DNA from: CAZAOA01 sp964486765
GTDB lineage: Bacteria > Patescibacteriota > UBA1384 > XYA2-FULL-43-10
Length of the DNA stretch: 54,227 nt
Direction of reading: 5' to 3'
Assembly: GCA_964486765.1 (NCBI GenBank)
Contig: CAZAOA010000003.1
Location: 1-54,227 of the forward strand
The notes below the pieces were generated by a model. It was given only the letters and a program-made list of their open reading frames with translations. It did not search any database and was not told the origin of the DNA. Positions 16,688-24,990 of this stretch are shown piece after piece (positions within the stretch are counted from its first letter, which is position 1; every line of letters begins with the position of its first letter). The position numbers and the translations under genes were made by a program.

Positions 16688-18445
16688 ATGTCAAATGAAA
16701 GCAAAAATTCAATCGAAAAGATACGACATTCACTAAGCCATGTTTTGGCTGCGGGAGTACTGGATATGTTTTCAGAAGCAAAACTTGGAATCGGTCCTAA
16801 CATTGAGACAGGTTTTTACTACGATTTTGATTTACCAAGAACTCTGATTCCGGAGGATTTGAAATTGTTAGAAAAAAAGATGAATGAGATAATCAAAAAA
16901 GATTTTCCGATCGAGCAGTACGATGAGCCAAAAGATAAGTCAAAAGAGTTTCTGATGAAAGCCAACCAAACTTACAAGGTTGAACTTTTAGATGAACTTG
17001 AAGGTGATAAGGTCAGTTTCTATGCAATAAGGAGCAGATCCCGTGTCGGGGCACGGGATGACAGCACGGGCGCTATCAATTTTGTTGATATGTGCAAAGG
17101 CCCTCATGTAGAGTCAACTGGAAAATTGAAATCTGCAGGTTATAAGTTAGACAAGATCGCAGGAGCTTACTTTAGAGGTGATGAAAAAAATAAGATGTTG
17201 CAACGAATTTATGGAATTGCTTTTGAAACTAAAGATGAATTGAAAGATTTTGTTGCGAAAAGAGAGGAAGCAAAAAAACGTGACCACAGAGTTTTGGGAC
17301 AAAAGCTGGAGCTGTTTTCCTTTCACGAAGAAGCACCAGGAATGGCATTTTGGCATCCTAAGGGGCTTGTAATATTTGAGTTGCTGGTTTCTCGTTGGAG
17401 AGAGATTCAAAACCGTTATGGTTACAAGGAAGTCAAACTCCCAGTTATGATGGATGTGAATTTGTGGAAACAATCCGGACACTACGAGCACTATAAAGAC
17501 GGAATGTTTTTTACTGAAAATGCCGGAAAGAAGATGGCTCTTCGTCCAATGAATTGTCCTGGCATAGTTTTGTATTATAAAGAAAAACTACATTCATATA
17601 ATGACCTACCACTAAAGATTAGTGAACCCGGAACAGTATATCGAAATGAGCAATCAGGAGAGCTTCACGGTTTGATGAGAGTCCAAAGCATTACTCAAGA
17701 CGACGCTCATATATTTTTGACTGAAGAGATGATTGAGTCAGAGATAACCGAAGTAATAAAGATAATGGATGAGATCTACAAACCTTTTGATATGAAACGA
17801 GAAATATTCCTTTCTACCAGACCAGACGATGCAATGGGGGACAAAAAAGTTTGGGATAAAGCTGAAGCGGCACTAAAATCTGCATTAAAAGCAAACAATA
17901 TAGAGTATAGCATCAATGAGAAAGACGGAGCATTTTACGGTCCTAAAATTGATATACAGATTAAAGATTCATTGGGTAGAACTTGGCAAACTGGGACAAT
18001 CCAACTAGACTTCTTTATGCCTGAAAGGTTTGAGTTGGAGTATGTTGCTAAAGATGGTTCTAAAAAGCGACCAGTGATGATTCATAGAGCGCTGATGGGG
18101 TCTTTGGAGCGTTTCATAGGGGTTTTAACTGAACATTATGGTGGGGCGTTTCCAATTTGGTTAGCACCAATTCAAGTAATGGTTTTGCCAATTTCCGACA
18201 AACACATTGAGTATGCTAAAGAGGTAGCATCAGAGTTGGGAGAATCAAATGTGCGAGTCGAAGTAGACGAGAGGTCTGAATCGATCGGAAAGAAGATACG
18301 AGAATCCGAGATTCAAAAAATCCCCTATATGTTGGTAGTCGGGGATAAAGAGGAGAGTGCAGATAAGGTTGCGGTTCGAATGTATGGAAAGGGGGATAAA
18401 GGTCAGATGAGTCTAAAGGAGATGGTTAAGCTGATAAATGGTTAA
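16688..18445 (+). CDS. thrS: Threonyl-tRNA synthetase, short form without TGS domain
   Basis: This 585-residue protein charges tRNA-Thr. The editing domain has HSLSH (about 13-17) and the partner motif MCKGPH. The class II core shows motif 2 (TVYRNEQSGELHGLMRVQ, then TQDDAHIF) and motif 3 (HRALMGSLERFIG); the anticodon-binding domain is at the C-terminus. The usual N-terminal TGS domain is absent, as in many CPR members. Residues about 117-129 come from an in-frame palindrome (17038-17059, ATCCCGTG / CACGGGAT) inside the editing domain, reading SRSRVGARDDS. AAAGGAG precedes the ATG. The operon begins with a T-box-like leader, which suggests charging-dependent control. Confidence 0.95.
   Translation: MSNESKNSIEKIRHSLSHVLAAGVLDMFSEAKLGIGPNIETGFYYDFDLPRTLIPEDLKLLEKKMNEIIKKDFPIEQYDEPKDKSKEFLMKANQTYKVELLDELEGDKVSFYAIRSRSRVGARDDSTGAINFVDMCKGPHVESTGKLKSAGYKLDKIAGAYFRGDEKNKMLQRIYGIAFETKDELKDFVAKREEAKKRDHRVLGQKLELFSFHEEAPGMAFWHPKGLVIFELLVSRWREIQNRYGYKEVKLPVMMDVNLWKQSGHYEHYKDGMFFTENAGKKMALRPMNCPGIVLYYKEKLHSYNDLPLKISEPGTVYRNEQSGELHGLMRVQSITQDDAHIFLTEEMIESEITEVIKIMDEIYKPFDMKREIFLSTRPDDAMGDKKVWDKAEAALKSALKANNIEYSINEKDGAFYGPKIDIQIKDSLGRTWQTGTIQLDFFMPERFELEYVAKDGSKKRPVMIHRALMGSLERFIGVLTEHYGGAFPIWLAPIQVMVLPISDKHIEYAKEVASELGESNVRVEVDERSESIGKKIRESEIQKIPYMLVVGDKEESADKVAVRMYGKGDKGQMSLKEMVKLING
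17038..17070. repeat. In-frame palindromic insertion in thrS
   Basis: ATCCCGTG-6-CACGGGAT is followed by GACAGCACGGG. It is GC-rich inside an AT-rich gene, and the translated stretch has no counterpart in ordinary ThrRS between the YxI strand and the MCKGPH motif. Confidence 0.65.
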
Positions 18446-18487
18446 ATGATACTTTAGTAAATAAATCACATATATCTTAAGATAAAA

Positions 18488-18520
18488 AAACGACCCGCTC
18501 GAAAGAGCGAGGTTGTTTTT
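18488..18520. terminator. Bidirectional terminator between thrS and a minus-strand RNA
   Basis: The hairpin core (GCTC GAAA GAGC, extended by ACC / GGT) has A7 on the left and T7 on the right, so it serves both strands. Confidence 0.8.
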
Positions 18521-18740
18521 TTCTGATCTAGACCATAGATTTTTCGTGACCCCCAATGCGCGGGGCCCACGAACGGCAGCGCCTCAAGCAAACCCCCAGT
18601 AATCTGGGTCCAATTATAGAACAATCGGGAGGCACGCTCCTTCGTCCGTGTTTTGCGAGATGATACAGGAAGGAGGACCACCGATCGACTTGGGCGACAG
18701 GTTTGATTGTATAACGCCGACACCTTATTGGTCAAACATT
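18488..18740 (-). ncRNA. Unassigned structured RNA
   Basis: A GC-rich island lies in an AT-rich spacer, read here on the minus strand because TATACT (near 18755) would be a -10 box and the T run of the hairpin ends it. It has several nested helices, seen on the plus strand as ATCGG / CCGAT enclosing CTCCTTC / GAAGGAG, the hairpin CCCAG TAAT CTGGG, and CGTG / CACG with C/G runs. It does not show SRP, tmRNA or RNase P signatures. A possible 6S RNA or other housekeeping RNA. Confidence 0.5.
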
Positions 18741-18774
18741 AAATTAGTATATATTTGATTCTATCAGTCTAGAA

Positions 18775-19869
18775 CTACTTATTGGCAATATCGTTTAATA
18801 CGCGCCATCGCAATTGCTTCTCGCTCCATTTGATCGGATCGCCCAGCTTGAAAGCCATAGTTTCTGAACGGGGAGAGTATTTGTTTACAAATGCTTGTTT
18901 GAAACCAACTTTCTTAAAGACGGCAACTGTCTCTTCAAAATCTTTTTTCGTTTCTCCTGGGAAGCCGACAATTACATCGGTAGTAATATCTATTTTTGGA
19001 TCAATTCCTCGGATTTTGTCTATGATTTTCAAGTACTGTTTCTTTGAATACGGACGATTCATTGCTTTCAAAATTTTATCCGATCCAGATTGCAGGGGAA
19101 GATGAATCTCTTTTTTAATCTTAGAAAGTTTTGAAACTGCATGGATAATATCATCCGACAAATCTTTTGGATGGTTTGAAGTAAACGAGATTTCAAAATC
19201 GCCATCGAGGCCATTTATCTTTTCGAGTAACTTAGTAAAATCACTTTTTAACTTATCATTATTAATCTTTGGTTTATTATTCAGTTTATAAGAGTTCACA
19301 TTTTGTCCCAAAAGCATAATCTTTTTGTGGCCACTAGATATCAATTTCTTAACATCGAATATTACATCATCAAAAGGTCGTGATTTCTCTCTGCCCCTTG
19401 TATAAGGTACCGCACAGTAAGAACAGAAGTTGTTGCAACCTGTCATAATCGGAACATACTTAGACAAGCTGTTGGCTGATAGCTTATAGCTTGTAGCTTT
19501 AACATTGAAATTACTTTTTAGATATTTGGAAAGAGAATTGAAATCGCCGGGTTTGATGATGGTAACAGAGCGCTCTTCAAATTTCTTAATATCGTTTTTT
19601 AGAACACAACCGGTTATAATTACTCTCTTTGATTTTGTCTTGTTACCTTCTGTGCCCTTTCTGTGTGAGAGATCTGTGTGTGTCCAGTTCTTTAGTTTTC
19701 CAAATATCCTATCTATTGCAGTTTGTCGAACAGAGCAAGCCACCACAACTATCAGATCGGCATCTTTTTCTGAAGATTCACAGAGCTCGTTGGCATCCAA
19801 AAAATAACGAAGACGTGCTCCGTCCCATTCGTTATACTGACAACCGAGAATAAATAAGTAGTAAGTCAT
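18775..19869 (-). CDS. miaB: MiaB-type tRNA methylthiotransferase, short form
   Basis: The first 4Fe-4S cluster cysteines are in LGCQYNEWD, VVACSVRQ and ITGCVLK; the radical-SAM CxxxCxxC is GCNNFCSYC, then RGREKSRPFDD and LGQNVNSY. The enzyme adds methylthio to isopentenyl-adenosine 37 of tRNAs. At 364 residues it is shorter than the usual 420-450: it ends after SEKQLRWRVLNDIANK and lacks the TRAM domain. Two stretches look like repeat-derived insertions, residues about 61-80 (HTDLSHRKGTEG) and about 121-136 (KATSYKLSANSL, from an AGCTAYAAGCTA word array). The gene is single and minus-strand. Confidence 0.9.
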   Translation of the reverse strand: MTYYLFILGCQYNEWDGARLRYFLDANELCESSEKDADLIVVVACSVRQTAIDRIFGKLKNWTHTDLSHRKGTEGNKTKSKRVIITGCVLKNDIKKFEERSVTIIKPGDFNSLSKYLKSNFNVKATSYKLSANSLSKYVPIMTGCNNFCSYCAVPYTRGREKSRPFDDVIFDVKKLISSGHKKIMLLGQNVNSYKLNNKPKINNDKLKSDFTKLLEKINGLDGDFEISFTSNHPKDLSDDIIHAVSKLSKIKKEIHLPLQSGSDKILKAMNRPYSKKQYLKIIDKIRGIDPKIDITTDVIVGFPGETKKDFEETVAVFKKVGFKQAFVNKYSPRSETMAFKLGDPIKWSEKQLRWRVLNDIANK

Positions 19870-19870
19870 A

Positions 19871-19925
19871 TGGAATAAGTAAGTAAGCTAATAAGCAATA
19901 AGTATTAAGTAGTAAGAAACAAGTG
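19871..19925. repeat. Degenerate AAGTA/TAAGC word array
   Basis: Imperfect repeats of AATAAGTA, TAAGCAATAAGTATTAAG and GTAGTAAGAAAC. The same style occurs at 30296-30358. Confidence 0.55.
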
Positions 19926-19959
19926 GATATAAAGAACGTAAATAGGATACAATATAATC

Positions 19960-20526
19960 GTGAATCAATCAAGAATTATAAAAGAAGTTAAAAAATTTGT
20001 AAAAGAAGAATGCAAAAAACCAACAAGTAAATATGGTTTTGAGCCTTTTGAATATCATTTTGTTCCTATGGTTGGTTATGCAAAAAAACTGGCGAAAAAA
20101 TTAGATGCAGACTTAGAGGTTATCGAAATAGCAGGATGGCTTCACGATATTGGATCAATTATCTCTGGAAGAAAGAATCATCATCTTACAGGCACGAAAA
20201 TTGCTAGAAAATTTCTAAATGATTTAAACTATCCAAAAGATAAGATAGATCGAGTTTGCAAATGTATCAAAAATCATAGAGGTTCAATAAATAACAAAAG
20301 AGGGAATATTGAAGAGAAGATAATAGCAGAAGCCGATGCAATGTCAAATTTTGGAAACATCGCTGGGCTTTTTAAGGCGGCATATATCTTCGAAGATTTG
20401 ACTCAAGGAGAGGCAAAATTGTCGGTCAGAGAAAAGTTAGAGCGTAAATGGAGCCAGCTGCATTTCAAAGAGTCGAAAGATATGGTTAGGAATAAATACA
20501 AAGCAATACAAGAGTTGTTGGGTTAA
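19960..20526 (+). CDS. HD-domain hydrolase
   Basis: This 188-residue protein has motifs H (YHFVPMV), HD in AGWLHDIGS, HH in GRKNHHLTG, H in IKNHRGS and D in AEADAMSNFGNIAG, the HD phosphohydrolase plan. It is a second, distinct HD protein in the window. Start GTG 19960 comes just after TACAATATAAT, so the transcript is probably leaderless. It is followed by NUDIX and small membrane genes with 1-base and overlapping spacing, so it belongs to a three-gene operon. Confidence 0.85.
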   Translation: MNQSRIIKEVKKFVKEECKKPTSKYGFEPFEYHFVPMVGYAKKLAKKLDADLEVIEIAGWLHDIGSIISGRKNHHLTGTKIARKFLNDLNYPKDKIDRVCKCIKNHRGSINNKRGNIEEKIIAEADAMSNFGNIAGLFKAAYIFEDLTQGEAKLSVREKLERKWSQLHFKESKDMVRNKYKAIQELLG

Positions 20527-20527
20527 T

Positions 20528-20968
20528 ATGATACACAAAAAGAAACCAAAAGATTTTAAAAGTAAATTTGACTGCATAGGTTGTGTGGTGGAAGAAGCTG
20601 GAGAAATATTGCTCTTACATAGGCAAAACCATAAACCTCAAGGGAATACTTGGGGAATTCCGTCTGGTAAAGTTGATGAGAATGAAAAACTAGAAGAAAC
20701 TCTTGTTAGAGAAGTATTTGAAGAAACTGGAATAAACATTTTGGCTGAAAATTCAAAGTATCATGGAGAGCTATATGTAAGGTTTGATGACTATGATTTC
20801 GTATATCATTTATATCATATTGGAATTGGGTCAAGACCCAAGGTAAAAACCAATACGAAAGAACACAAAAGTTATAAGTGGATTAGTCCTAATAAAACTC
20901 TGGATTTAGATTTGATTGAAGATTTGGATGGATGTTTGGAAATAATTTATAATATCTCAAAAGCATGA
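20528..20968 (+). CDS. NUDIX hydrolase
   Basis: In this 146-residue protein the NUDIX box GKVDENEKLEETLVREVFEE, followed by TGI, is complete, with the REVFEETG metal-binding core. Family members hydrolyse nucleoside diphosphates linked to another group, often as house-cleaning enzymes. The gene starts one base after the HD gene stop, and its own stop overlaps the ATG of a 53-residue membrane protein (ATGA). Confidence 0.9.
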   Translation: MIHKKKPKDFKSKFDCIGCVVEEAGEILLLHRQNHKPQGNTWGIPSGKVDENEKLEETLVREVFEETGINILAENSKYHGELYVRFDDYDFVYHLYHIGIGSRPKVKTNTKEHKSYKWISPNKTLDLDLIEDLDGCLEIIYNISKA

Positions 20969-21126
20969 AATTTTCAAACTTTTTCAAAGGAAAAACTAAA
21001 CTAATTATCATAATTGTTGTGATGTTGATTAGTTGGATTGTGCCCGATGCACTGCCATTTGTTGATGAGGTTTTATTGTTTATAGTTGCAATAATTGAAT
21101 ACTTGGATTATAAAGACAACAAATAA
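20965..21126 (+). CDS. Small membrane protein, DUF1232-like
   Basis: This is a 53-residue protein: MKFSNFFKGKTKLIIIIVV, a hydrophobic helix, then the IVPDALPFVDE motif and a second hydrophobic helix, ending charged. The PDxxPFVDE pattern between two helices resembles the short DUF1232 family. It overlaps the NUDIX stop by 4 bases, so it is co-translated with it. Function unknown. It is closed by a terminator at 21139-21171. Confidence 0.65.
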   Translation: MKFSNFFKGKTKLIIIIVVMLISWIVPDALPFVDEVLLFIVAIIEYLDYKDNK

Positions 21127-21138
21127 CTGTTCTAAACA

Positions 21139-21171
21139 CCAACGGCTCACATAAATTATGTGAGCCGTTGG
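21139..21171. terminator. ACGGCTCA-family hairpin, copy 2, between convergent genes
   Basis: A nearly perfect palindrome with arms CCAACGGCTCACATAA and TTATGTGAGCCGTTGG serves the plus-strand operon and the minus-strand NUDIX gene. Confidence 0.75.
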
Positions 21172-21183
21172 GTATTTGAGAAA

Positions 21184-21570
21184 TTATTTCGTAAATTCTA
21201 GGAGTACTTTTTTATGGTCAAATGCGAGATCTAGTTTATCGATCTCATCAATTTCGAACCATCTGTACTCAACAACATGCTTTGATGACGGTACTATGCC
21301 GCCTGATATTGGACCGTGAAAAAACATTGTGACAGTAGGAATTTCAAATTCTGCGAAGTTATAGTTGAAAAAAATTGGAGAAAATTTACACCCGATGTCA
21401 ATCTGAACTTCTTTTATTACCGCATCTTTAGGATCTTTATCGGTTTTAAAGGTTCCACATCCGCCAATCAAGCTCCACATTTCTTTAAAGGGGTCTCGTC
21501 CTCGTTTTATTAGTAGTATCTTATCGTTATTGGTAATTATCGCTGCAGTAACTAGAAGTGGATAATCCAT
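21184..21570 (-). CDS. NUDIX-fold protein with a degenerate NUDIX box
   Basis: This 128-residue protein begins MDYPLLVTAAIITNNDKILL, as in NUDIX proteins, and continues with RGRDPFKEMWSLIGG. The box reads GCGTFKTDKDPKDAVIKEVQ, then IDIGC. The REUxEE core is KEVQID, so one of the usual metal-binding glutamates is missing and R is replaced by K. The fold is clear, the activity doubtful. It is an isolated minus-strand gene just downstream of the bL25 gene. Confidence 0.75.
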   Translation of the reverse strand: MDYPLLVTAAIITNNDKILLIKRGRDPFKEMWSLIGGCGTFKTDKDPKDAVIKEVQIDIGCKFSPIFFNYNFAEFEIPTVTMFFHGPISGGIVPSSKHVVEYRWFEIDEIDKLDLAFDHKKVLLEFTK

Positions 21571-21599
21571 TGGGCTCCTTATTAACTAATATCAGAAGA

Positions 21600-22385
21600 T
21601 TATTTTTCTTTTTTCCCGACGCTTCCGGTCGGGACTCCGACAGTCCTACTCGTCGGAGCTGTCTCCGCTTTTTCTGGTTTTTCGTCAGATTTATCGTCTT
21701 CTTTCTTCTTGTCGCCATCTTCACCATTTTCTTCTTCTCCATCTTCACCTTCTGCTGTCTCATTTTCACTATCTGCTTCAACTTCTATAGAATCAACATC
21801 CTCAACGATCTCTTCGTCAAGTGCTTCCATCTCTTCCTCAGAACGAGGGGGCTGAAAGGAGACCACTATTTCGTCGGCATCAGAAAGAACCGTCAATGTC
21901 TCTGGAACCTTTACGTCTGCGACTTTAATATTTTGCTCAAAGTCAGTTATTGAAGAAACATCCACCTCTATGTGGTCGATTAGGTCAGTCGGCAGACATT
22001 CGACTTCTAGGTTATCTCTATTTGTAATCTGAGAACCCTCTTGTTCTATGACAAGTGGAGACGTTCCTATAAATTCGATAGGGATTTCGGTAGTAATCTT
22101 CTTTGTCATATCAACTTTGTAAAAATCTACATGAACAAGATCTCCAGAAACAGGGTCAACTTGAACTTCTTGAACTAAAACTTTTACAGGTTTTTCATCC
22201 ACATTTAAATTGATCAGGTTTGAGGTTCCTGCTTCTTTAAAAATTCTCAAGAATCCCACTTCTTCAAGTGAAACCTTGATATTTTTAAAATCTTTTCCAT
22301 AAATAACAGCTGGAATCATTCCATCTGCTCTAGCTACTTTTGCTTTTTCTTTTCTTGTCTTAACGCCGAAATTGTAATCTGTCAT
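21600..22385 (-). CDS. rplY: Ribosomal protein bL25, CTC (TL5) form with acidic tail
   Basis: The start is ATG at 22385, chosen because MTDYNFGVKTRKEKAKVARA is the normal L25 opening; a further upstream Met only adds unrelated residues. The N-terminal 5S rRNA-binding domain (RADGMIPAVIYGKDFKNIKV) is followed by the TL5 C-terminal domain, with PVSGDLVHVDFY and LEVECLPTDLIDHIEVDVS. From residue about 195 the tail is very acidic (Glu/Asp) and then ends with TSRTVGVPTGSVGKKEK, encoded by two short palindromes (21613-21660). Length is 261 residues. Confidence 0.93.
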   Translation of the reverse strand: MTDYNFGVKTRKEKAKVARADGMIPAVIYGKDFKNIKVSLEEVGFLRIFKEAGTSNLINLNVDEKPVKVLVQEVQVDPVSGDLVHVDFYKVDMTKKITTEIPIEFIGTSPLVIEQEGSQITNRDNLEVECLPTDLIDHIEVDVSSITDFEQNIKVADVKVPETLTVLSDADEIVVSFQPPRSEEEMEALDEEIVEDVDSIEVEADSENETAEGEDGEEENGEDGDKKKEDDKSDEKPEKAETAPTSRTVGVPTGSVGKKEK

Positions 22386-22422
22386 TATATTCTTTTTTGA
22401 TATATCGTGGGCAACGATCTTA

Positions 22423-22719
22423 TCATTTGTTAATTTTAAACATACTTTCAAATCCGCCCTGAAAATTCTTTAAAAATTGATGTGTCTCTATGATGTCATT
22501 TGCGTCTATCTTTTTTTGGCTAACTTTTTCTTTAACAGGCTTGACCATAACGGTTGCTACCAAGGGAAGGTGAGTTTTGCAATTTAGCTCCAAAAAACAA
22601 ACAGTGTCAACAACACCTCGAATTTTAATATCTGAGAAACTGTACGGTTTCCCACATTGGGGACACCGAACATTGTTCTTAACTTCTCTTAAGAGTTTAA
22701 ATAAATCTTGGTGGTTCAT
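22423..22719 (-). CDS. Small zinc-ribbon protein
   Basis: This 98-residue protein has one clear knuckle CPQCGKPYSFSD and a second set C and C/H in VCFLELNCKTHLPLV, a probable zinc ribbon. The C-terminal part is charged and helical (EKVSQKKIDANDIIETHQFL). It lies 37 bases upstream of the rplY start on the same strand, so may share its transcript. No family name can be given; similar short zinc-ribbon proteins are frequent in CPR genomes. Confidence 0.7.
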   Translation of the reverse strand: MNHQDLFKLLREVKNNVRCPQCGKPYSFSDIKIRGVVDTVCFLELNCKTHLPLVATVMVKPVKEKVSQKKIDANDIIETHQFLKNFQGGFESMFKINK

Positions 22720-22784
22720 AGACTTTAAAATAATACACTCAACCTAGCAATAAGTCAACAGCGATTAAAGCAGAATACAACCGT

Positions 22785-22862
22785 CACAAATCTTTTCCAC
22801 AAATATCCACAAATCTATTTGTGTATTAGTGCTGATTAGTGGAAGTAATTAGTGTCGGTTTT
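22785..22862. repeat. ACAAATCT / ATTTGTGT repeat, family D
   Basis: CACAAATCTTTTCCACAAAT, then CCACAAATCTATTTGTG and an ACTAAT word array. It relates to 12762-12800 and to the two direct repeats around rpmI. Confidence 0.5.
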
Positions 22863-24828
22863 GCTCAATATTATTCTCCAACAATGTGATTTCGTCTCGA
22901 AGTTCTGTAGCCTTCTCGAATTCTAACTTACGAGCCGCTTCTTCCATTGCTTCTTTTAAGTCTTTCAAAACATTGATCTTCTCGATTTTTGGAAGTTTAG
23001 TAAAGCTGTGTTCAATTTCTGAAAGTTTTTCTTCTTCTTTTGTGATCTTGGGTTTAACATCTTTTTGGATTCCTTTGGGAGTTATTTTATTTATCTTGTT
23101 GAAATTGTCTTGAATCTTTCTTCTTCGATTTGTTTCGTCGAGGGCAAACTTCATAGAGTCAGTAACTCTGTCTGCATACATTATAACCCTACCATTTTCA
23201 TGTCTAGCTGCCCGACCGATGGTCTGGGTTAGCGATACTCCCGATCGCAAGAATCCCTCTTTGTCTGCATCCAAGATAGCGACTAAAGAGACTTCAGGTA
23301 GATCCAGTCCCTCTCTCAAAAGATTAATTCCGACCAATACATCGTATTTGCCGAGCCTCAAATCGTGAAGAATTTCAGATCTTTCAAGCGTGTCTATATC
23401 AGAATGCAAGTATTGAACTTTTATCTTTTTATCCAACAAAAAATCAGACAACTCTTCAGCCATTCTTTTGGTCAAAGTAGTAACTAAAACTCGTTCCTTT
23501 TTTGAAATCCTTGCCTCAATTTCAATTATTAAATCATCGATCTGACCGGTTGTTTTTCTTATCTCAATTATTGGATCGAGTAAGCCGGTTGGACGGACAA
23601 GTTGCTCTATAACATTACCTTTGGATTTTTCAAGTTCGTACTTGGCGGGGGTAGCCGATGTGTAGATAACTTGTTTTATCTTTTTATAAAACTCTGAGAA
23701 CATCAGAGGTCTGTTGTCTTTTGCGGAGGGCAAACGAAAACCGAAATCAACCAATTTTTCTTTTCTTGATAAATCTCCAGCGTGCATTGCTCCGATTTGT
23801 GAAACAGTCATGTGGGACTCGTCAATGACCATCAGAAAATCTTTTTTAAAATAATCGATTAATGTTGTCGGTGGTGTGCCAGTTTTTCTTTTATCAAAGT
23901 ACTTCGAATAATTCTCAACTCCCTTACAATACCCAGTAGTTCGGATCATCTCCATGTCGTGGTTAACTCGTTCTTCGATCCGTTGAGCTTCTATCAACTT
24001 ATTATTTTCCTTAAAGTATTTGATCTGCAAATCTCGATCACTTTCAATCTCTTTTAAAATACTTTCGACTTTGGATTGTGGCAGGATAAAATGTGTAGCT
24101 GGAAAAACTTCATACTCTTTCATATTGTCAATGCTTTTTCCGGTTATCCAATCTATCTCTGAAATCTTCTCAACTTCATCTCCCAGAAACTCTACTCTAA
24201 TTGTATTGTTTGCATATGCAGGAAAGATCTCTAAAACATCACCCTTTAATCTATATGTTCCTCTTTTTAGTTCAAGATCATTTCTTTCGTATTGTTGGTT
24301 GGTCAAGTGTTTTAAAAAAGTGTCACGATTTATTTTCTCACCTACCTTAAAAGTGAAGTTTTCAGACATATACGCGTCAGGATTTCCGATTCCGTAAATA
24401 CAAGAGACGGAAGCTACAATGATAACATCGGATCTGGTCAAAAGGGCTCTGGTGGCTGCATGGCGGAGTCTCTCAATTTCGTCATTTATAGATGAATCTT
24501 TTTCTATATAAGTATCGGTTGAAGGAATGTAGGCTTCTGGTTGATAATAATCATAGTACGATACGAAGTAGTGAACTTCATTTTTTGGAAAAAATTCTCT
24601 GAATTCATCTGCCAGCTGTGCAGCCAAAGTTTTGTTGTGAGCTATAACTAAAGTTGGTTTTTGAATCTGGTTTATAACATTGGCAACAGTGAAAGTTTTA
24701 CCAGATCCGGTAACACCCAAAAGCGTCTGATGTTTTTTATCAGTTCTAATATTGGCAACCAATTTCTCAATAGCTTGCGGTTGGTCACCAGTTGGAGAAT
24801 AATTAGATTTTAATAAAAACTTATTCAT
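22849..24828 (-). CDS. uvrB: Excinuclease ABC subunit B
   Basis: This 659-residue protein has Walker A LLGVTGSGKTFTVAN (about residues 37-51), the beta-hairpin region FVSYYDYYQPEAYIP, a DEAH-like IDESHMTV, the helicase motif TQTIGRAARHENGRVIMYAD, and a C-terminal UVR motif (AMEEAARKLEFEKATELRDE) that contacts UvrC. It is the damage-verification helicase of nucleotide excision repair. uvrA is elsewhere in this window at 40939. A palindrome of the CGAAGTGGGG family lies just upstream of the start. Confidence 0.97.
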   Translation of the reverse strand: MNKFLLKSNYSPTGDQPQAIEKLVANIRTDKKHQTLLGVTGSGKTFTVANVINQIQKPTLVIAHNKTLAAQLADEFREFFPKNEVHYFVSYYDYYQPEAYIPSTDTYIEKDSSINDEIERLRHAATRALLTRSDVIIVASVSCIYGIGNPDAYMSENFTFKVGEKINRDTFLKHLTNQQYERNDLELKRGTYRLKGDVLEIFPAYANNTIRVEFLGDEVEKISEIDWITGKSIDNMKEYEVFPATHFILPQSKVESILKEIESDRDLQIKYFKENNKLIEAQRIEERVNHDMEMIRTTGYCKGVENYSKYFDKRKTGTPPTTLIDYFKKDFLMVIDESHMTVSQIGAMHAGDLSRKEKLVDFGFRLPSAKDNRPLMFSEFYKKIKQVIYTSATPAKYELEKSKGNVIEQLVRPTGLLDPIIEIRKTTGQIDDLIIEIEARISKKERVLVTTLTKRMAEELSDFLLDKKIKVQYLHSDIDTLERSEILHDLRLGKYDVLVGINLLREGLDLPEVSLVAILDADKEGFLRSGVSLTQTIGRAARHENGRVIMYADRVTDSMKFALDETNRRRKIQDNFNKINKITPKGIQKDVKPKITKEEEKLSEIEHSFTKLPKIEKINVLKDLKEAMEEAARKLEFEKATELRDEITLLENNIEQNRH

Positions 24829-24845
24829 AGTATTGTGGTTGGCTT

Positions 24846-24883
24846 GCCCCTCGTAGCTCGAAGAGCGAAGTGGGGGTCACCCG
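24846..24883. repeat. Palindromic element B, copy 1
   Basis: GCCCCTCGTAGCTCG then AAGAGCGAAGTGGGGGT; arms CCCCTCG / CGAAGTGGGG. Other copies are in priA (32169-32206) and at 33012-33063. Confidence 0.65.
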
Positions 24884-24956
24884 TAGGGTGGAATTTTGAT
24901 TTTAATTCAAATTTCATGACTTTATAACATTGAAAACTAATTTACATATTTAATAC

Positions 24957-24986
24957 TTGACAGACCATAATCTTGTTTGGTATATT
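24957..24986 (+). promoter_or_regulatory. Promoter of the RNA at 24991
   Basis: TTGACA (24957-24962), 18 bases, TATATT (24981-24986). Confidence 0.65.
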
Positions 24987-24990
24987 TTTT

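Noticed and set aside
18466..18735. 89-codon minus-strand open frame
   Set aside because: It lies on the terminator and a nested GC-rich RNA fold, has an odd composition and no RBS.
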